The translations under genes were made by a program, and so were the position numbers. A stretch of DNA of 64,000 nucleotides, taken from assembly GCF_033118175.1 (NCBI RefSeq), contig NC_083688.1:269501-333500 (forward strand), read 5' to 3'. Source of the DNA: Dama dama. Its lineage: Eukaryota > Chordata > Mammalia > Artiodactyla > Cervidae. Shown here one piece after another: positions 30,541 through 42,376 of this stretch (within the stretch, counting starts at the first letter, position 1; every line of letters begins with the position of its first letter). The notes under the pieces were generated by a model that was given only the letters and a program-made list of their open reading frames with translations, made no database searches and had not been told where the DNA came from.

Positions 30541-33500
30541 CCCTCCTTCCCAAAGCCTTGGGCCTCTAACCGCCTCGCTTGGGGCCTCATTGGAGGTTTA
30601 CAACAATAATGATTAGTAATAATCACAGTGAGATTCACTGAGCTTTATCTCAGAGCCAGGCACTGAGCTAGCATGAGGCAAAGACAGGCTGGCAGAGATC
30701 AGTTGAAGGTCTCACGGCCTGAAAACTACCTCCTCCTTCTGGCCTCAGTTTCCCCACCTGTAAAAGGGAGGCAGGACCTGCACTTGCCGACTGCCCAGCC
30801 TAGGGCAGGAACCAGACCACAGACTTGGGGGTCGCGGGTCTGGAGGGCTGTCTGCACAGTCCTGACTTTGGAGGTCTTTGGGGGGCTGCTGGCTGCAGTT
30901 TGCCCCCGTGCCCGTGAGACACACCTTCTCTCCCCACATGAGTCCAGCCCTTGGGATCCTGAGTGGGTCTCTCCAGGCCAAGCCTTGGAGACTCAAGAGA
31001 GGTTCTCCCAGCTCTGACATTCTGGAGAGACTTACCTCATCAGAGGGTGAGTTTGCCGTACTGCCTGCCCCCTCTGACTGGGTGCTGGGGGGCACAGAAG
31101 GAAATCCATGCCTCTTCTGTTAGACCAAGTGCTTCCAGGGGTCAGGACACCTCTAACACTTCCCCAGATTTGCGGTCACCAGAAACATGCACACCCCCGT
31201 AGTTGAGGGGGTTGACTGCGTCTGGTCAAGCACGGTCAAGCACACTTCAGGGTCTGCCCCAGCCCCTCACCCTGCCCCTGAGACCTGGGGTCTGCGGGAC
31301 TGGGCTCCTGGGGAAGAAACTGCAGGAACTCTGTGGAAACAGACAGCCTCATCCCCGACCCCCAGCCCTCCCCCAGCTCAGGCTCAGAAGGGGAGAAAGG
31401 GCCCACGGACCTCCGTCCAGGTAGAGACCACCCTGGAATCATTACCCCTTCTGCTCAGTTAGCCATGTGCCTGGCACAGAACCAGCAGTGATCTGGTCAT
31501 TTTCAAGCCCACTTTATATTTGGGGAAACTGAGTCCAAAGAGGGACAGGCACTAACTAAGATCACCTCTGAGAAGTGGCCCAGGCTTTCCCCTCCTGCTG
31601 CTTCTCCCTACATCTCGTCTCCCAGCACACCCCACGCTGACTTGGAATCGACTGTTGACCCAGAACCCAGCCTCTGCAGTACCGGGCGAGCGAGCACCTG
31701 GAGGGGAGGGAGGAATAGGGCTCAGTTTGACTTTGTTTTAATCTGAGGCCCCAGTGCCCAGATCAAGGCCTGGAATGCAACGTTTGTGGAACACGCCTGA
31801 TCGAATCTGTTCTCTTCCACGCTCCAGGGAGTTCCTGCTGCCCCCAATCCACCCAGCCAGTGTTTGCTGAGCATCCACGATGTCCCGGGCGCTTTACACA
31901 CATCATCCTTCGTCCAGAAGCCAGATCTGCGCGCCTCTCACAGACAACGCCTCCCCCCCCCCCCCCCGCCCCCCGGCCAAAATGGCATTTCCTTGGGAAA
32001 GAGGCAAGGGCAATGGGCTGGGGGCCCGGCCTGGCACCTGGCCGACTTGGGGGGTCCACCCCAGACAGAGAATGCTGCTGGGGGGCAGTGCGTGTTCTCT
32101 TCACCCTCACAGGGGTCCCTGGGGCCCTGCCACAGTCCCCCAACTCCATATACACATGTGTGCACTTGTGCGGAGGTTCAAATGCAAGGATGTGTTGGGT
32201 ACGATGAGTGTGAGTTGGGGGTTGGTGGTTGGAGCCGGGCAGCGTGGGTGTGCCGGTGTGAGTGTGTGTACAAGTGTGTGCCCACATCCACGTGTCCCAG
32301 AGGAAGGGGGCGGGCGGGAGAGCTGTGACGACCCTCAGGTCACTGAAGCAGCTGAGGATGAGGACAGACCGGGGACAGACCCGGCGCGTCTGTCTGCGTG
32401 TGTGTGCACGTCTGTGCCCAGCTGTGTGCACTTGGTGGGGTGGGTGGGGTAAGGAGGCAGGCTGCCTGCGGCTCCAGCCCTGTAATAGACCCTCCCCGTC
32501 TCGCCAGGCCCGGAGGAGCGGTGGTAATAACTGTTTTGCACAGGGACGCACCTCCTGCCACAGCCTGAACCTGTGCCCCGGAGCGGTGTGACAGAGACCC
32601 CCTCCCAGCCAGGGTCTGACCTCAGGCTGATCCCGGAGGGACGGGGTGTCTCTGGGTCCTGCCTGCTGTCTTCGTCTCCAAACCGGCCTGGTGAAGGCGC
32701 TGGACCCCAAGCAGGCCTGCTGGTTCTCAGCCTGCCTGCCTGCCTCCGCCCTCAGACTGTGAACCGCCCCCAAGGGAGGGCACAACAGCTCCTCCAGCAG
32801 ATGGGGGTCTCCAGGAATGGCCTGCGTGCCCTTTCTCAAGACTAGGAGCTCCCTGAGGGCAGGAGCCGCGGCTCTTGCTTCAGAGTAGAGATAGTCTGCA
32901 GGCAGGGCCGGGCCTTCCCAGTCACACATGGACAACCCCAGCCTGTCAGTTCAGCCCGCACAACTCAGGAAGCACCAGACACCACCGCTTCCAGCTCTGA
33001 GCCCCCAGATCATTGCCTGAGAGGGGAGGCAGGCGGGGGCAGCAGGTCCTTGGACTTGGGCCAAGGCCTCGGGCAAAGACCGCTAGGCGCAGGACCCACC
33101 ACGCCTCTGCCCCCCAACCCTGCTCCTGCCCTCAGCCCATCTCCCAGTCTCCCACGGATTTTGACCATCCCTTCGTTCTCTTATCAGAAACCACCAAAAC
33201 CAGCCGTCAGAACTCCTGGCCTCTGGAAACCCCGGCCCCACCCTGTGCATCTGTCCGCCCCGTGCTGGCTCCCAGTGCCTGCCAGCTGCCAGCCCTGTCC
33301 CAAGTGGGCAATGCGAGACCCCACTAAACCCAGCCCTCTCAGCCCCGGCTCTCCCCACCTCCAAGCTGGCTCTCCCAGGAGTGCCCCCTCTGCCCTCCGG
33401 ATGCCAGTGGGGGGTGGGGGTGGTGCCCGGGGCAGTGCCATAAAGATAAGGGAGTCTGGAGGCAGGCACCACCAGGAGATCAAAGGCTGGCCGGGGGTGA

Positions 33501-35762
33501 GGCCTACAGGGAAGTGAGTCCCTGATGGAGAGCAAACTGCACGGCAGAGGGCGTGGCGGGCCCACTTTCCCTGCCTCCTCAGGGCAGGGGGAACTGAGGC
33601 CCCAGAAGGGAAAGGGCTCTCAAAGCCCACAAGGCCAGGCCCGGGGGCACACTGACCGCAGCCCTGAGTCCCAGGCCAGGCCCTGCCCCTTCTTCACTAG
33701 GGACCGGCTGCGCCTCAGTTTCCCCAGATGAGAAGGAGGGTAAAGATGGTGAGTCAGCTTTATTATAGGAGATAAGAGTCCCATCGAGGCAGCCAGCATG
33801 GCGCCGGGCGCATGGAAGGCGCACCCCGAAGCAGGATCGCCTCCCCTCCCATCTAAAGTCCTCACGCCCTGAGCTCTCCGCAGAGAGCATCTTAGCTCCT
33901 CAGCAGGACTCAGCCCGACTTCCCTGCTGCTCCCGGGTTTGGACCCCAGGGCACCCCTCCACCCCAACCCCTCAAGGGAAGCAGGGCTTCCTCCCCACCC
34001 CGTCACCTCCTTCTTGCAACGGGCGGCCTGCTGACTCAGCGCCTGGAGCAGCGCTTAGCAAGCTTAGCAACCAGCGCCTCGGGCTAACAGGGCTGTGGAC
34101 AGCCGCGCCCCCGCCACAGGAATGCAGCAGCATTCCTGGGGGTGCCAGCCAAGTCTGCGCCAGGGGGCAGGTGGGCACTGTCCTCTGCCACCTTGGCACC
34201 TGGGGGAGGGCACAGGGCCCCACAAGCGCCCAGGCACAGGGCCAGCCTGCTAGGGTCCCAGCCCACAGCTTGGCATCCGAGAGTGAGGTCGTGCGGCTTG
34301 GAACTCTTTAGGAGCCGGGCGACCTTGGCCAAGGCCTCTGTGAGCCTCGGTTTCCTCACCTGTGAAGTGGGGAGGAAGTAATTGTGCTGGGAGGACTGGA
34401 TAAAGAATGCAGGTCCCTGAAAGGTCCCATGAAGGGGGCCCCCAGTCACCAAAGCCACAGTGTCCAACCGGATGCCAGAGTCCCCTGGCTCTGGGCCCTG
34501 AAGGAGAAGGGGGCCCAGAGGGGGGTGCTTACCTCCCTGAAGTCACGCAGCAGAGCAGCATCGCAGGGCCCGCCGCCCCCACTGCCCTCACCCTCTGTGA
34601 CCCCTGAGCTCTCACGCACTGAGACCCGTACTCCCTTCTCTCCCGGGCGAGCCTGAGCCCAGGGCAGGGAAGACTCCCAAGCCCAGGGCACACACCGGCC
34701 GGGGCAGACCCGGCTGCAGGAGGCCCTGGGGAGCCCTGGGTGCCCACGCTCCTCTCCCTGGTGCTCCATCCACCGGGGGCCCATCTGCCTCTGCACTTCT
34801 GCCCGACCAGGCTCTGCCCACGAGAGCCAGGCCTCCCCCAGCGCCCCCGCGGGCAGTCGGGGGGCACGTGCCCCCGGGAGACTGCCCCTCTCCCCCTTCT
34901 GCCGCCGGTGTCTCCGCTCTGTCTGCCTTTGGCCTTTCTCTCTCTGGGGGAGGCCCCAGGACGGGTGTCTTAAGCACAGAGAAAGTGTTTCACGGAAGAC
35001 ATCCTGAGTGGGAGTGGGGTCGCCTGGACTGGATCCGTGACCGGCCCTGCCCCCGACTGTGCCCTTGGGCGGTTCCTTCCCCTCTGGCCTGCCCTCCCCT
35101 CACTGCCAGCACTGCTGGTGGCCCTGAGGCCTCCATGAGGCCAGGAGGAGGAGGCCCCGCACAGGACCAAGGCCCCTGGGGGACCCCCAACCCCTCCCCA
35201 GCCCCCCCCAGCCCCTCACGGCTGCCTGTAATCCCCCCACTTTGATGTACTTATTGCTGGCTGAGCCGCGGCTCTGAATGGGAAGCCGGGGCTCCCAGGC
35301 GGTGGGGCGGCAGGCAGCAGCACAGCCTGCCAGGCCTGCCTGCGGGGGAGGGGGGGCCCTCGCCATTCACCGCTAAGCCTGGATCCGGATGCCTTTGTGC
35401 CAAGAACAAAACACCGGGGATCAGCTGTCCCCAGAGCTGCCTCTCTCAGCTCCGGAAGGGACTGGAGCCGGGGCCTGAGGGTGCAGGGCGCCCCCTCCAA
35501 GGGCGAGGAGCTCCCCGACACCGCAGGGGGTGGGGCGGTGCTGGGTGGACAAATCCAGGTTCAAATCCCACGTTTCACGAAGAGATTCAGGCAGTAAGTC
35601 TGTCAACTCCTCCAAGCCTTAGTTTCATGATCTGTAAAGTGGGCATTGTAACGGCTCCAGCCTCATGGAATGGGCGGATTAAATGAGAGGAGGCATTCAG
35701 CGCCTGGCAGCTTCTGGGGCCCGGTGGGTTCTCTACAAACAGGACCTGCTCTTAGACTGGGC
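30541..35762. other. Intergenic unique sequence with regulatory motifs
   Basis: No gene recognised. It holds a MIR-like trace at 31450-31580, a run of 15 C at 31953-31967, TG-rich text at 32150-32430, MIR traces at 34290-34420 and 35580-35700, and a set of transcription-factor motifs at 33440-34041 listed under findings. Confidence 0.5.
33440..34041. promoter_or_regulatory. Candidate enhancer with TCF, AP-1, GATA and MAF motifs
   Basis: Unique sequence between repeats. Motifs: AAGATAAGG near 33443, AGATCAAAGG (TCF/LEF) at 33477-33486, TGAGTCA (AP-1) at 33750-33756, GGAGATAAGA (GATA) near 33768, and TGCTGACTCAGCG at 34029-34041, one base off the 13-base MAF recognition element. Enhancer function is inferred only from motif content. 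Confidence 0.35.
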
Positions 35763-35958
35763 CCCCCACGTGACGCTGGTGGTAAAGACCCCGCCTGCCA
35801 GTGCAAGGGACTAAGAGATGCGGGTTCGATCCCTGGGTCGGGAAGATCCCCTGGAGGAGGGCATGGCCACCCACTCCAGTGTTCTTGTCTGGAGAATCCC
35901 AGGGACAGAGGAGCCTGGTCGGCTACAGTCCATGGGGTTGCAAAGAGACACAGCTGAA
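35763..35958 (+). mobile_element. Bov-tA-type SINE
   Basis: GGTGGTAAAGACCCCGCCTG, GGGTTCGATCCCTGGGTCGG box B, CATGGGGTTGCAAAGAGACA end. The head is truncated. Confidence 0.9.
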
Positions 35959-37561
35959 GCTCTTAGAATAGCTTCATTCCTGCCTGGGTCCCAGGGCTGA
36001 GGCCAGATCAGCTCTTGGGTCTGAGTGCAAAATGCGCGTGTGTGGGGAGGAGGGGCTCTGAATGAGTTTGGACAGGCATGCTGACCTGGACCCACGCCTG
36101 CGTGTTCCTCCTCCTGAAGACCCTCCACCGTCCCCACTGCTAACGGCTCACCCCCAGCCACGCGCCCTCAACCCGGGGCTGCGGGAAGCTGGGCTATGCC
36201 CCTGGAGAGCGTCTGGAGACAGGGCTCCCCTGCCACGCAGGCCCCAAGGCGAGCCCGTCTGTGCTCAGGTGTCCTCCCGGCCGTGCAGGTCGGCTGCTCC
36301 AGCCCCGACAGACCCAGAGGCTCCGGGGGTGGCAGCCACACTGGGGGGATGTCTGGAGAAGCCTTGGGGGTCCTGCCTGCTTGGGGGTCTCTCCCGGGCC
36401 CCTCAGGCCTGAGCCGGGGCCAGGGCTGAGGCTCTGTCAGGGGGGCCGCGCCCAGAGTCCCCCCGGGCGGGCCCAGGAGGCCCGTGGGTACTCTCTGCCT
36501 GGGGCCTGGGCTCCGGCCAACCGTCAGCGGCGAAGATTGCTGGGTCGGCTTTATTTTAAACAGTCAAGAGCTTTGAGTGGAAACATGTGTCTCCTCCTCT
36601 CGGCCTCTCCTTCTCTCTCATTTCTGTCTCAAATATCTCTCCTTGGGAGGGCCTCCCTTTCTCTGTTTTTCTCTGTCTTGCCGTTTCTCTCTCTGCCTCT
36701 GTCTTTTTCTCTCTCTTGACTTCGCTGTCTCTCCATCTCTTTCAGGGGTCACGGTTGGTACCAGACTCATGCCCTTGGGGGTCTAGGCCAGGCCCCCAGC
36801 ATCCCAACCCCTCCCGACAGACGCAGTCCCTGGGGGTGCCAAGGCCCCCTTCGGGAGTCCTGTCCCCAGAGGGCTGAGTGCCCTCCCCCAGGGTCTGAGG
36901 AGCCAAGGGTCCGGGACCCTAATCCTCCGCCCTCCTGCCATCACCCGCGCCCTCACCCCCAGCATCCCCCAGATCCACCCCTCTCGTGTCTCTTTTCTAC
37001 ACCAGGCACCCAGACCGTCATCCTGAATTTTCAGCCTCTGGTCTGGTCCCCCCGTTTGGCTGCCAGAGAGACTGATGTCAGGGAGAAGAGGTCATGGTTC
37101 ACCCACAGCCACACAGGGGATCAGGGGCCAAGCTGGGCAGACCCAGGTCTCCGCCTGCAGGCAGCATCACCAACACCTCAGGAGGGGGCTGTCCCACCCC
37201 AGACTCAGGGCCTGGGGCCTCCAGGACAGTGTTCACCAGCGCCAGGGGCCTCCTTGGTGAGCCACCCCTCCCCCGAAGGACAGCCGTGTTCTTGGGCCGT
37301 CACCTTCCAGCCCTTTCTGCCGCTCACCAGGGAGCAAAAAAGAAACTGGCATCCAGGGGCTGAGTCCAGGTGCTAGCTCAGCCTCTGAGTCCTTGCGTGA
37401 CTGTGAGTATGACCTTTCTTCTCCCAGGCCTCAGTTTCCCAGTCTTTGTGGCAGAGGGCTTGTCTTTGCCGTAGGCAACTTTCTGCCCTAATATGCTGTT
37501 GTGGTCTCATGCTCTTTACAAAGAAACTCCTGGAGCACCTGGCCAGGAATGCAATGTTCTT
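35959..37561. other. Intergenic unique sequence
   Basis: No gene recognised. Includes a CT-rich tract at 36590-36750. No interspersed repeat was recognised in it. Confidence 0.45.
36590..36750. repeat. Polypyrimidine (CT-rich) tract
   Basis: About 160 bases of C and T with few purines, ending CATCTCTTTCAG|GGG, which also reads as a strong plus-strand splice acceptor. Confidence 0.75.
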
Positions 37562-37683
37562 TGGTTTTGTTTTTAGCCACACCGCACAGCTCACAGGATC
37601 CTAGTTTCCTGACCAGGGACTGAACCCAGGCCCTCAGCGCTGAAAGCATGGAGTCCTAACCGCTGGGCCGCCAGGGAGTTCCC
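37562..37683 (-). mobile_element. tRNA-derived SINE, reverse, short form
   Basis: TTTGTTTTTAGCCACACCG start, CTGACCAGGGACTGAACCC, CCGCCAGGGAGTTCCC end. Confidence 0.87.
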
Positions 37684-39509
37684 AGGAACCCAGTCTTCCT
37701 TCCCAGTGTGAGAAGGCCCCTTCCCAACATGATCAGCTCTCCTTAATTTCCAGACTCACAGCCCCTGAATGCAAGCACCCTAGATGCCAAAAGCAAGAAG
37801 AGAGATGCAGAGTGGGGCATGACTCCGTGACCTGGTTGGCACCCTGCTGTCAAAAGAGTGCCCCCCTTGGGTGCCCAGGGTCCCACCAGTCCTCAGCTCG
37901 GGATGGGAGGGCTGCCTGGGTGGCAAAGGGGAGTCCCTCCCCCTCCCATGGTGCAGGAATGAAGCCAGGCAAAACACAGCCGATCCACCAGATTCGGGCA
38001 GGTGAGCCCGGCTTTCCAGGTTTGGGCAAACTCAGCCATCACCACGAGTCACTCTGCCCTCCCCCTCACCCCACCCGCTGCCTGGCTTCTGAAAGTGACA
38101 CAAAGGGAAGGGCCGGGGGTTTCCTGGTCCCCTCCACGAGGCGACCCAGGAATCCTTGAGCCCGGAGTCAGAGAGGAAGGAGAGCCTGCCCAAGGGACCA
38201 GGGGTGGAGAGGGGACGAGGTGCTGGCCCCCCACAGCTGATGCCCCGGCTGCCTCCTGGGCCCCTCCCAAATGCCCAGCCAGGGCAGGAAGGAGGGACCT
38301 TCGGCAGTCCACCCTAGTCTTGCTGATCTTCCAGCCTCTCGGCTGCAGCATAGAAATGGCTCATTTCATCCTCTCCACAGCCACGCAGGCAGGGACTGTC
38401 AGCACCCCACTTTACAGATGAGGGAGATGAGGCACAAAAAGGGAAGAGGTTGGCCCGAGCTTACACAGACCCCATGATATGCTGGAGCTGGCTCCCTCTG
38501 GCTCAGGAGGGAGAGTGCGTTGTTAAAATTTCATGAATTTTGCGAGCCAGGTTTCACTGGGACCTTGAAATAACTATTAGAAGTATTTACACCACAGCAA
38601 TCAGCAAATGATGCAAACTGGGGCTTCCCCCCTCCCCGCCTTTCAGAGAGCCAGTTGTTAAACATTTACCAGCTCACCACTGGCTGGAGGCCACAGCTTT
38701 TATAATGTCTCAGGAGAGTCCTCATCGAGGAAAGTTTCAGAACTTAGCAAGACTGCCCCCTTGTCTCAAGGTCTGTGACAGATCTGAGTCTGCCTGATTC
38801 TAAAGCCAAAGGAATTCCTTCCTCCCCTCATGATGCCAAGACTTAGCTTCTCTCTCCACTTCACGATGATAACTTTCTGTCTAGGGAGAGAGGCTGTCTC
38901 GCTGTCCCTTGGGGCAGCGATTAAAGGTGCTACAGGATTCAAAGTGCCTGACCAGTACGCCCTGCCCTCTGACACCCGGTGATCAATTCCACAGACATTT
39001 ACCAAGCACCTCACTTAACCACCCTGAGCCTCCCATTCAGCTGCAAACTGAGGCTCATCCACTGGCCAGCGTTCGTTCTTTCATTCATTCATCCCATTCA
39101 GCTGGTGGCTCCTGTGTGCCAATCAGGCAGTGTCTTGGAAAGACTGGGATCAGCCTTCCTGCTCTGGATTGTGGCTGAGTCACTGGCCTCCTGTGTGACC
39201 TTGGACCACAGCCTTCCCATCTGTACTTTGAGATCATCTGTAAAGGTTTCTCCCGACTCATCCCCCATCTCTGGGTGTGGTGCAGGGTCCTGGGACAGCT
39301 GTTGGTGAAAGCCACTGGAAGTAATGGTCATCAGGGTAGTCAGCCTGGCTGAGGACTCAAGGGCAGCAGTGGTTCATGCCCTGGAGACACAACACCCGTG
39401 TAATTCACGGCAGCAGCTGTCCCTCTTTCTGTCTACTTGAATGGAGAGCTAAGAGAGCAGGGAGGTGTGGGATACAAAGGCAAGACTGCCCAAAGGGGTA
39501 ATAACAGGG
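37684..39509. other. Intergenic sequence with an unplaced AT-rich element
   Basis: No gene. A MIR-like trace lies at 38370-38480. The stretch 38520-38760 is AT-rich, contains TTGTTAAA twice, and resembles an old DNA-transposon or conserved element that I cannot name. Confidence 0.4.
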
Positions 39510-39718
39510 AGCAAGCGCTCAGTGTCCGACTCTTTGGGACCCCACGGACTGTAGCCCTCCAGGCTCCTCTGTCCGTGGGATTTTCCTGGCAAGAATACTG
39601 GAATGGGTTGCCATTTCCTCCTCTGGGGGATCTTCTCTGGCCTAGGGATTGAACCCGAGTCTTCTGTGTTTCCGGCATTGCAGGCAGATTCTTTACCACT
39701 GAGCCCCTGGGGACGCCC
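39510..39718 (-). mobile_element. Bov-tA-type SINE, reverse
   Basis: GCGCTCAGTGTCCGACTCTT start, GGGATTGAACCCGAGTCTTC, CTTTACCACTGAGCCCCTGG end. Confidence 0.92.
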
Positions 39719-39734
39719 AATAACACAGTAACAG

Positions 39735-39900
39735 CAAACGTTTGATGAGCACTTACTCTGCACCAAGGCCTGTGCTAAACACATGCTCTAGATCTCATTT
39801 AACCTTTATAGACTCACAAGGTGGGAACTCATATGACACCCATTCTGTAGACAAGGAAGCTAAAGCCCAGAGTGAGATGACCGAGATCACCTGTTTATTA
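39735..39900 (-). repeat. MIR-like SINE remnant
   Basis: TTGATGAGCACTTACTCTGC, then CTCATTTAACC and GACAAGGAAGCTAAAGCCC in reverse MIR order. Confidence 0.55.
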
Positions 39901-39944
39901 AAACATGTCTACTGATGGCAAGTTATTGTCTCGTAGGGCAGAGT

Positions 39945-40110
39945 TTCAGTTTGGGATGATGACAGAGTTCTGCAAATGAATAGTGGTAATGGTTGCACAA
40001 CAATATGAATATACTTAATGCCACTGAGCTGAAACTTAGAGATGGTTAAGACGGTTCATTTCACATTACATGTGGTATATTTTACCACAATAAAAAAATC
40101 AATTAAAAAA
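39945..40110 (+). repeat. Old LINE-1-like 3' end
   Basis: AATAGTGGTAATGGTTGCAC and CTTAATGCCACTGAGCTGAA followed by TATTTTACCACAATAAAAAA match a common mammalian L1 3' terminus. Confidence 0.55.
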
Positions 40111-40119
40111 GTTGTTGAT

Positions 40120-40420
40120 GGGACTTCCCTGGCAGTACAGCGGATAAGAACCCACCTGCCAATGCAGGGGACACAGTTTCCATCCCTGGTCTGGGAAGAT
40201 CCCACTGCCGCAGAGCAGCTAAGCATGTGCCCGTCACTACTGAGGCTGTGTGCTGCAGCTGCTGAAGTCCATGCGCCCTAGAGCCCAAGCTCTGCGACAA
40301 GAGAAGCCACTGCAGTGAGAAGCCCGCGCACCGTGGCGAAGAGCAGGCCCCGCACACCGCGACTCGCGAGCTGCCGGCGCGAGCAGCAGACCCCGGGCAG
40401 CGGGTAAGTAAATTGGTTTT
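40120..40420 (+). mobile_element. CHR-like tRNA-derived SINE, long form
   Basis: GGGACTTCCCTGGCAGTACA head, TCCCTGGTCTGGGAAGATCC, GAGAAGCCACTGCAGTGAGA and further GC-rich body. Inserted just after the L1 A-tail. Confidence 0.9.
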
Positions 40421-41040
40421 AAAGCTATTCATGGAGCCCCAGCTCGGTTCCAGGCACTGTGCTGTATACCTCGGACAGCAGGAAATGAAGCAGATGACTT
40501 TCTCTGCCTCCGTGGAGCTGATATTCTAGAACAGTGCTGTCCAAAAGTGCTCTCTATGGGTGCGGTGATGAGTGGAGGGCAGTGGTCCATATCTGCTCTG
40601 CGCCACACGGTGGCCACCCACCACCTGGGGCTACTGAGCACTGGAAATATCGCCAATGCCCCCAAGGAACTGGCTTTAATTTCATTTCATCTCAATTAGT
40701 TTAAATACAGACAGCCACCTGTGGCTAGTGCCAACCGAACTGGGCAGTACAGTTCTCGAAGGTCAGCCACAGGACAGGCGAGTGGTGGAGCTGGGGTTAG
40801 AATCCACGTTTGTCCAACCTTATTCAAGCTGTGGGCCTTATTCACCACTGTGGGCCTCCTGCATCCGAATCACCAGGGAAGCAGGCTCCAAATTCAGATT
40901 CCTGGGCTCTGCCCCAGATCCAGTGACTCAGAGGATGGGGCCCAGGACTCTGCGTTTTTGTTAAGGTCCTTGGGTGATTGTGAGGCACAAGAGTTCAAGT
41001 TTGAGACCTACTGCCCTGCTTACTCAAGACTCCTGGGTCA
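40421..41040. repeat. Old repeat debris between SINEs
   Basis: Text such as CTGTCCAAAAGTGCTCTCTA, GGGCTACTGAGCACTGGAAA and GCATCCGAATCACCAGGGAA is typical of diverged mammalian repeats (MER-type). Family not assigned; no gene. Confidence 0.45.
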
Positions 41041-41324
41041 GGCTTCCCTGGTGGCCCAGTGGTAAAGAATCTGCCTGCCGATGCAGGGGACGCAGGTTCA
41101 GTCCCTGGTCCGGGAAGACTCCACAGGCCATTGCGCAACTAAGTCCGTGAACCACGACCTCTGAGCTTCTGCCCTCAGGCCCGGGGCCACAGCTGCTGAA
41201 GCCTGCACACCTAGAGCTGTCCTCCTCAACAGGGGAGGCCACCTCGGCCCGCACCCCGCAGCTAGAGAGAAGCCTGCCCATCCGCGAAGACCCAGTGCAA
41301 CCAAAAGCAAATAATAAATAAAAG
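41041..41324 (+). mobile_element. CHR-like tRNA-derived SINE, long form
   Basis: GGCTTCCCTGGTGGCCCAGT head, GGTTCAGTCCCTGGTCCGGG, CCCAGTGCAACCAAAAGCAA end and an AATAATAAATAAAAG tail. Confidence 0.92.
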
Positions 41325-41334
41325 ACTCCCAGGT

Positions 41335-41420
41335 CTGTTGATGTTTGGCAGAAACCAATACAGTAATTGTAAAGCAATTATCCTTCAATTAAAAATAAAT
41401 TAATTAAAAAAAAAGACTCT
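41335..41420 (+). repeat. Ruminant repeat tail, family not assigned
   Basis: TTGGCAGAAACCAATACAG, TGTAAAGCAATTATCCTTCA and ATTAAAAATAAATTAATTAA form the terminal motif of an abundant ruminant element, wedged between two SINEs. Confidence 0.6.
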
Positions 41421-41429
41421 CAGGTGGGG

Positions 41430-41591
41430 GGACTTCCCTGGCAGTCCAGTGGTTAAAAGTCTGCCTGGCAATTCAAGGGACAGAGGTTCAATCTCTGATT
41501 GGGGGACTGAGATCCTGCATGCTCTGGGGCGGCCACAGTCTGTGCCGCAGTTGAGACCTCATGCATCCAAAGAATTAATTTTTTTTTTTTT
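41430..41591 (+). mobile_element. tRNA-derived SINE, short form
   Basis: GGACTTCCCTGGCAGTCCAG head, GGTTCAATCTCTGATTGGGG, ending in an A/T-rich run. Confidence 0.88.
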
Positions 41592-41930
41592 AAGAAGAGC
41601 CCCAATTGAGAAGAGTTTGAATTAGGTCTGACCTGTGTTGGGCGCCCAGGCCAGGATCAAGCCTGCCCAGCTTGGCTCACCCAGCCTTGAAGATAACTAG
41701 TCCTGGCTACCAGTCTGTGATTCCCTGAAGAGCACAAAGGTTTGGCCCTTCCATCTTCTCTGCAGAGGAGCTAGGAGGGCTCCCTACCTCCCTGTCTTCC
41801 AACCCGGTCTCTGGGCTCCCGGCTCCCAGGCTCGGGTCCTGGTGGGTGGGCCGCAGGAGGGACAGGCTTGGCCCAGCGCCCTGGCGCAGACCAGCCTGGT
41901 CAAGCAAGGGGAGGAAGGAAGCAAAGCCAT

Positions 41931-41970
41931 GGCGGGGGGGCGGGGGGGCGGGTAGTGGGGACCGGGCGGG
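41931..41970 (+). other. Potential G-quadruplex
   Basis: Six closely spaced G-runs of two to seven (GG, two G7 runs, G3, G4, G3, then G3) separated by one to four bases. Meets the usual G3+N1-7 rule with room to spare. Confidence 0.6.
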
Positions 41971-42376
41971 AGGTGACGCAGGCCTCAGGAATTTGAAAAC
42001 AAACATTGAGCCAGCAAAGGAAGAGGTTGCTGTGGTTGCTGAGCTAGGGCGGGCCCAGTTCCCTCCCGGGGCAGGGGTGAATCCCAGCCCTGCTGACCGG
42101 GGCCCCTGCCTAGAAGCAGTGCCCGGGGAGTTTCCACTCAGCAGCAGGATGGGAAGGTCTTTGTTGGGGGGTGGGGGGGTGCCCAGACACCGGAGCATCC
42201 TGGCTGGAGGGAGGAGAGGAAGTAGCAGAGAGCAGGGCACTGGCAGTTCCCAGGAGGAGGCCCGGCAGCAACAGGGTCAAGCTTTTACTGAGCACCCACA
42301 GGAAACCAAGAGTTCAGAGACACAAGCACTGCCCAGCCGAAGAGGGAGCAAGCACAGGGGAGGACAATGCCGAAGG

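Noticed and set aside
31763..32935. 390-codon minus-strand open frame in intergenic DNA
   Set aside because: Low-complexity composition, runs through a C15 tract and TG-rich sequence, no splice or family signature.
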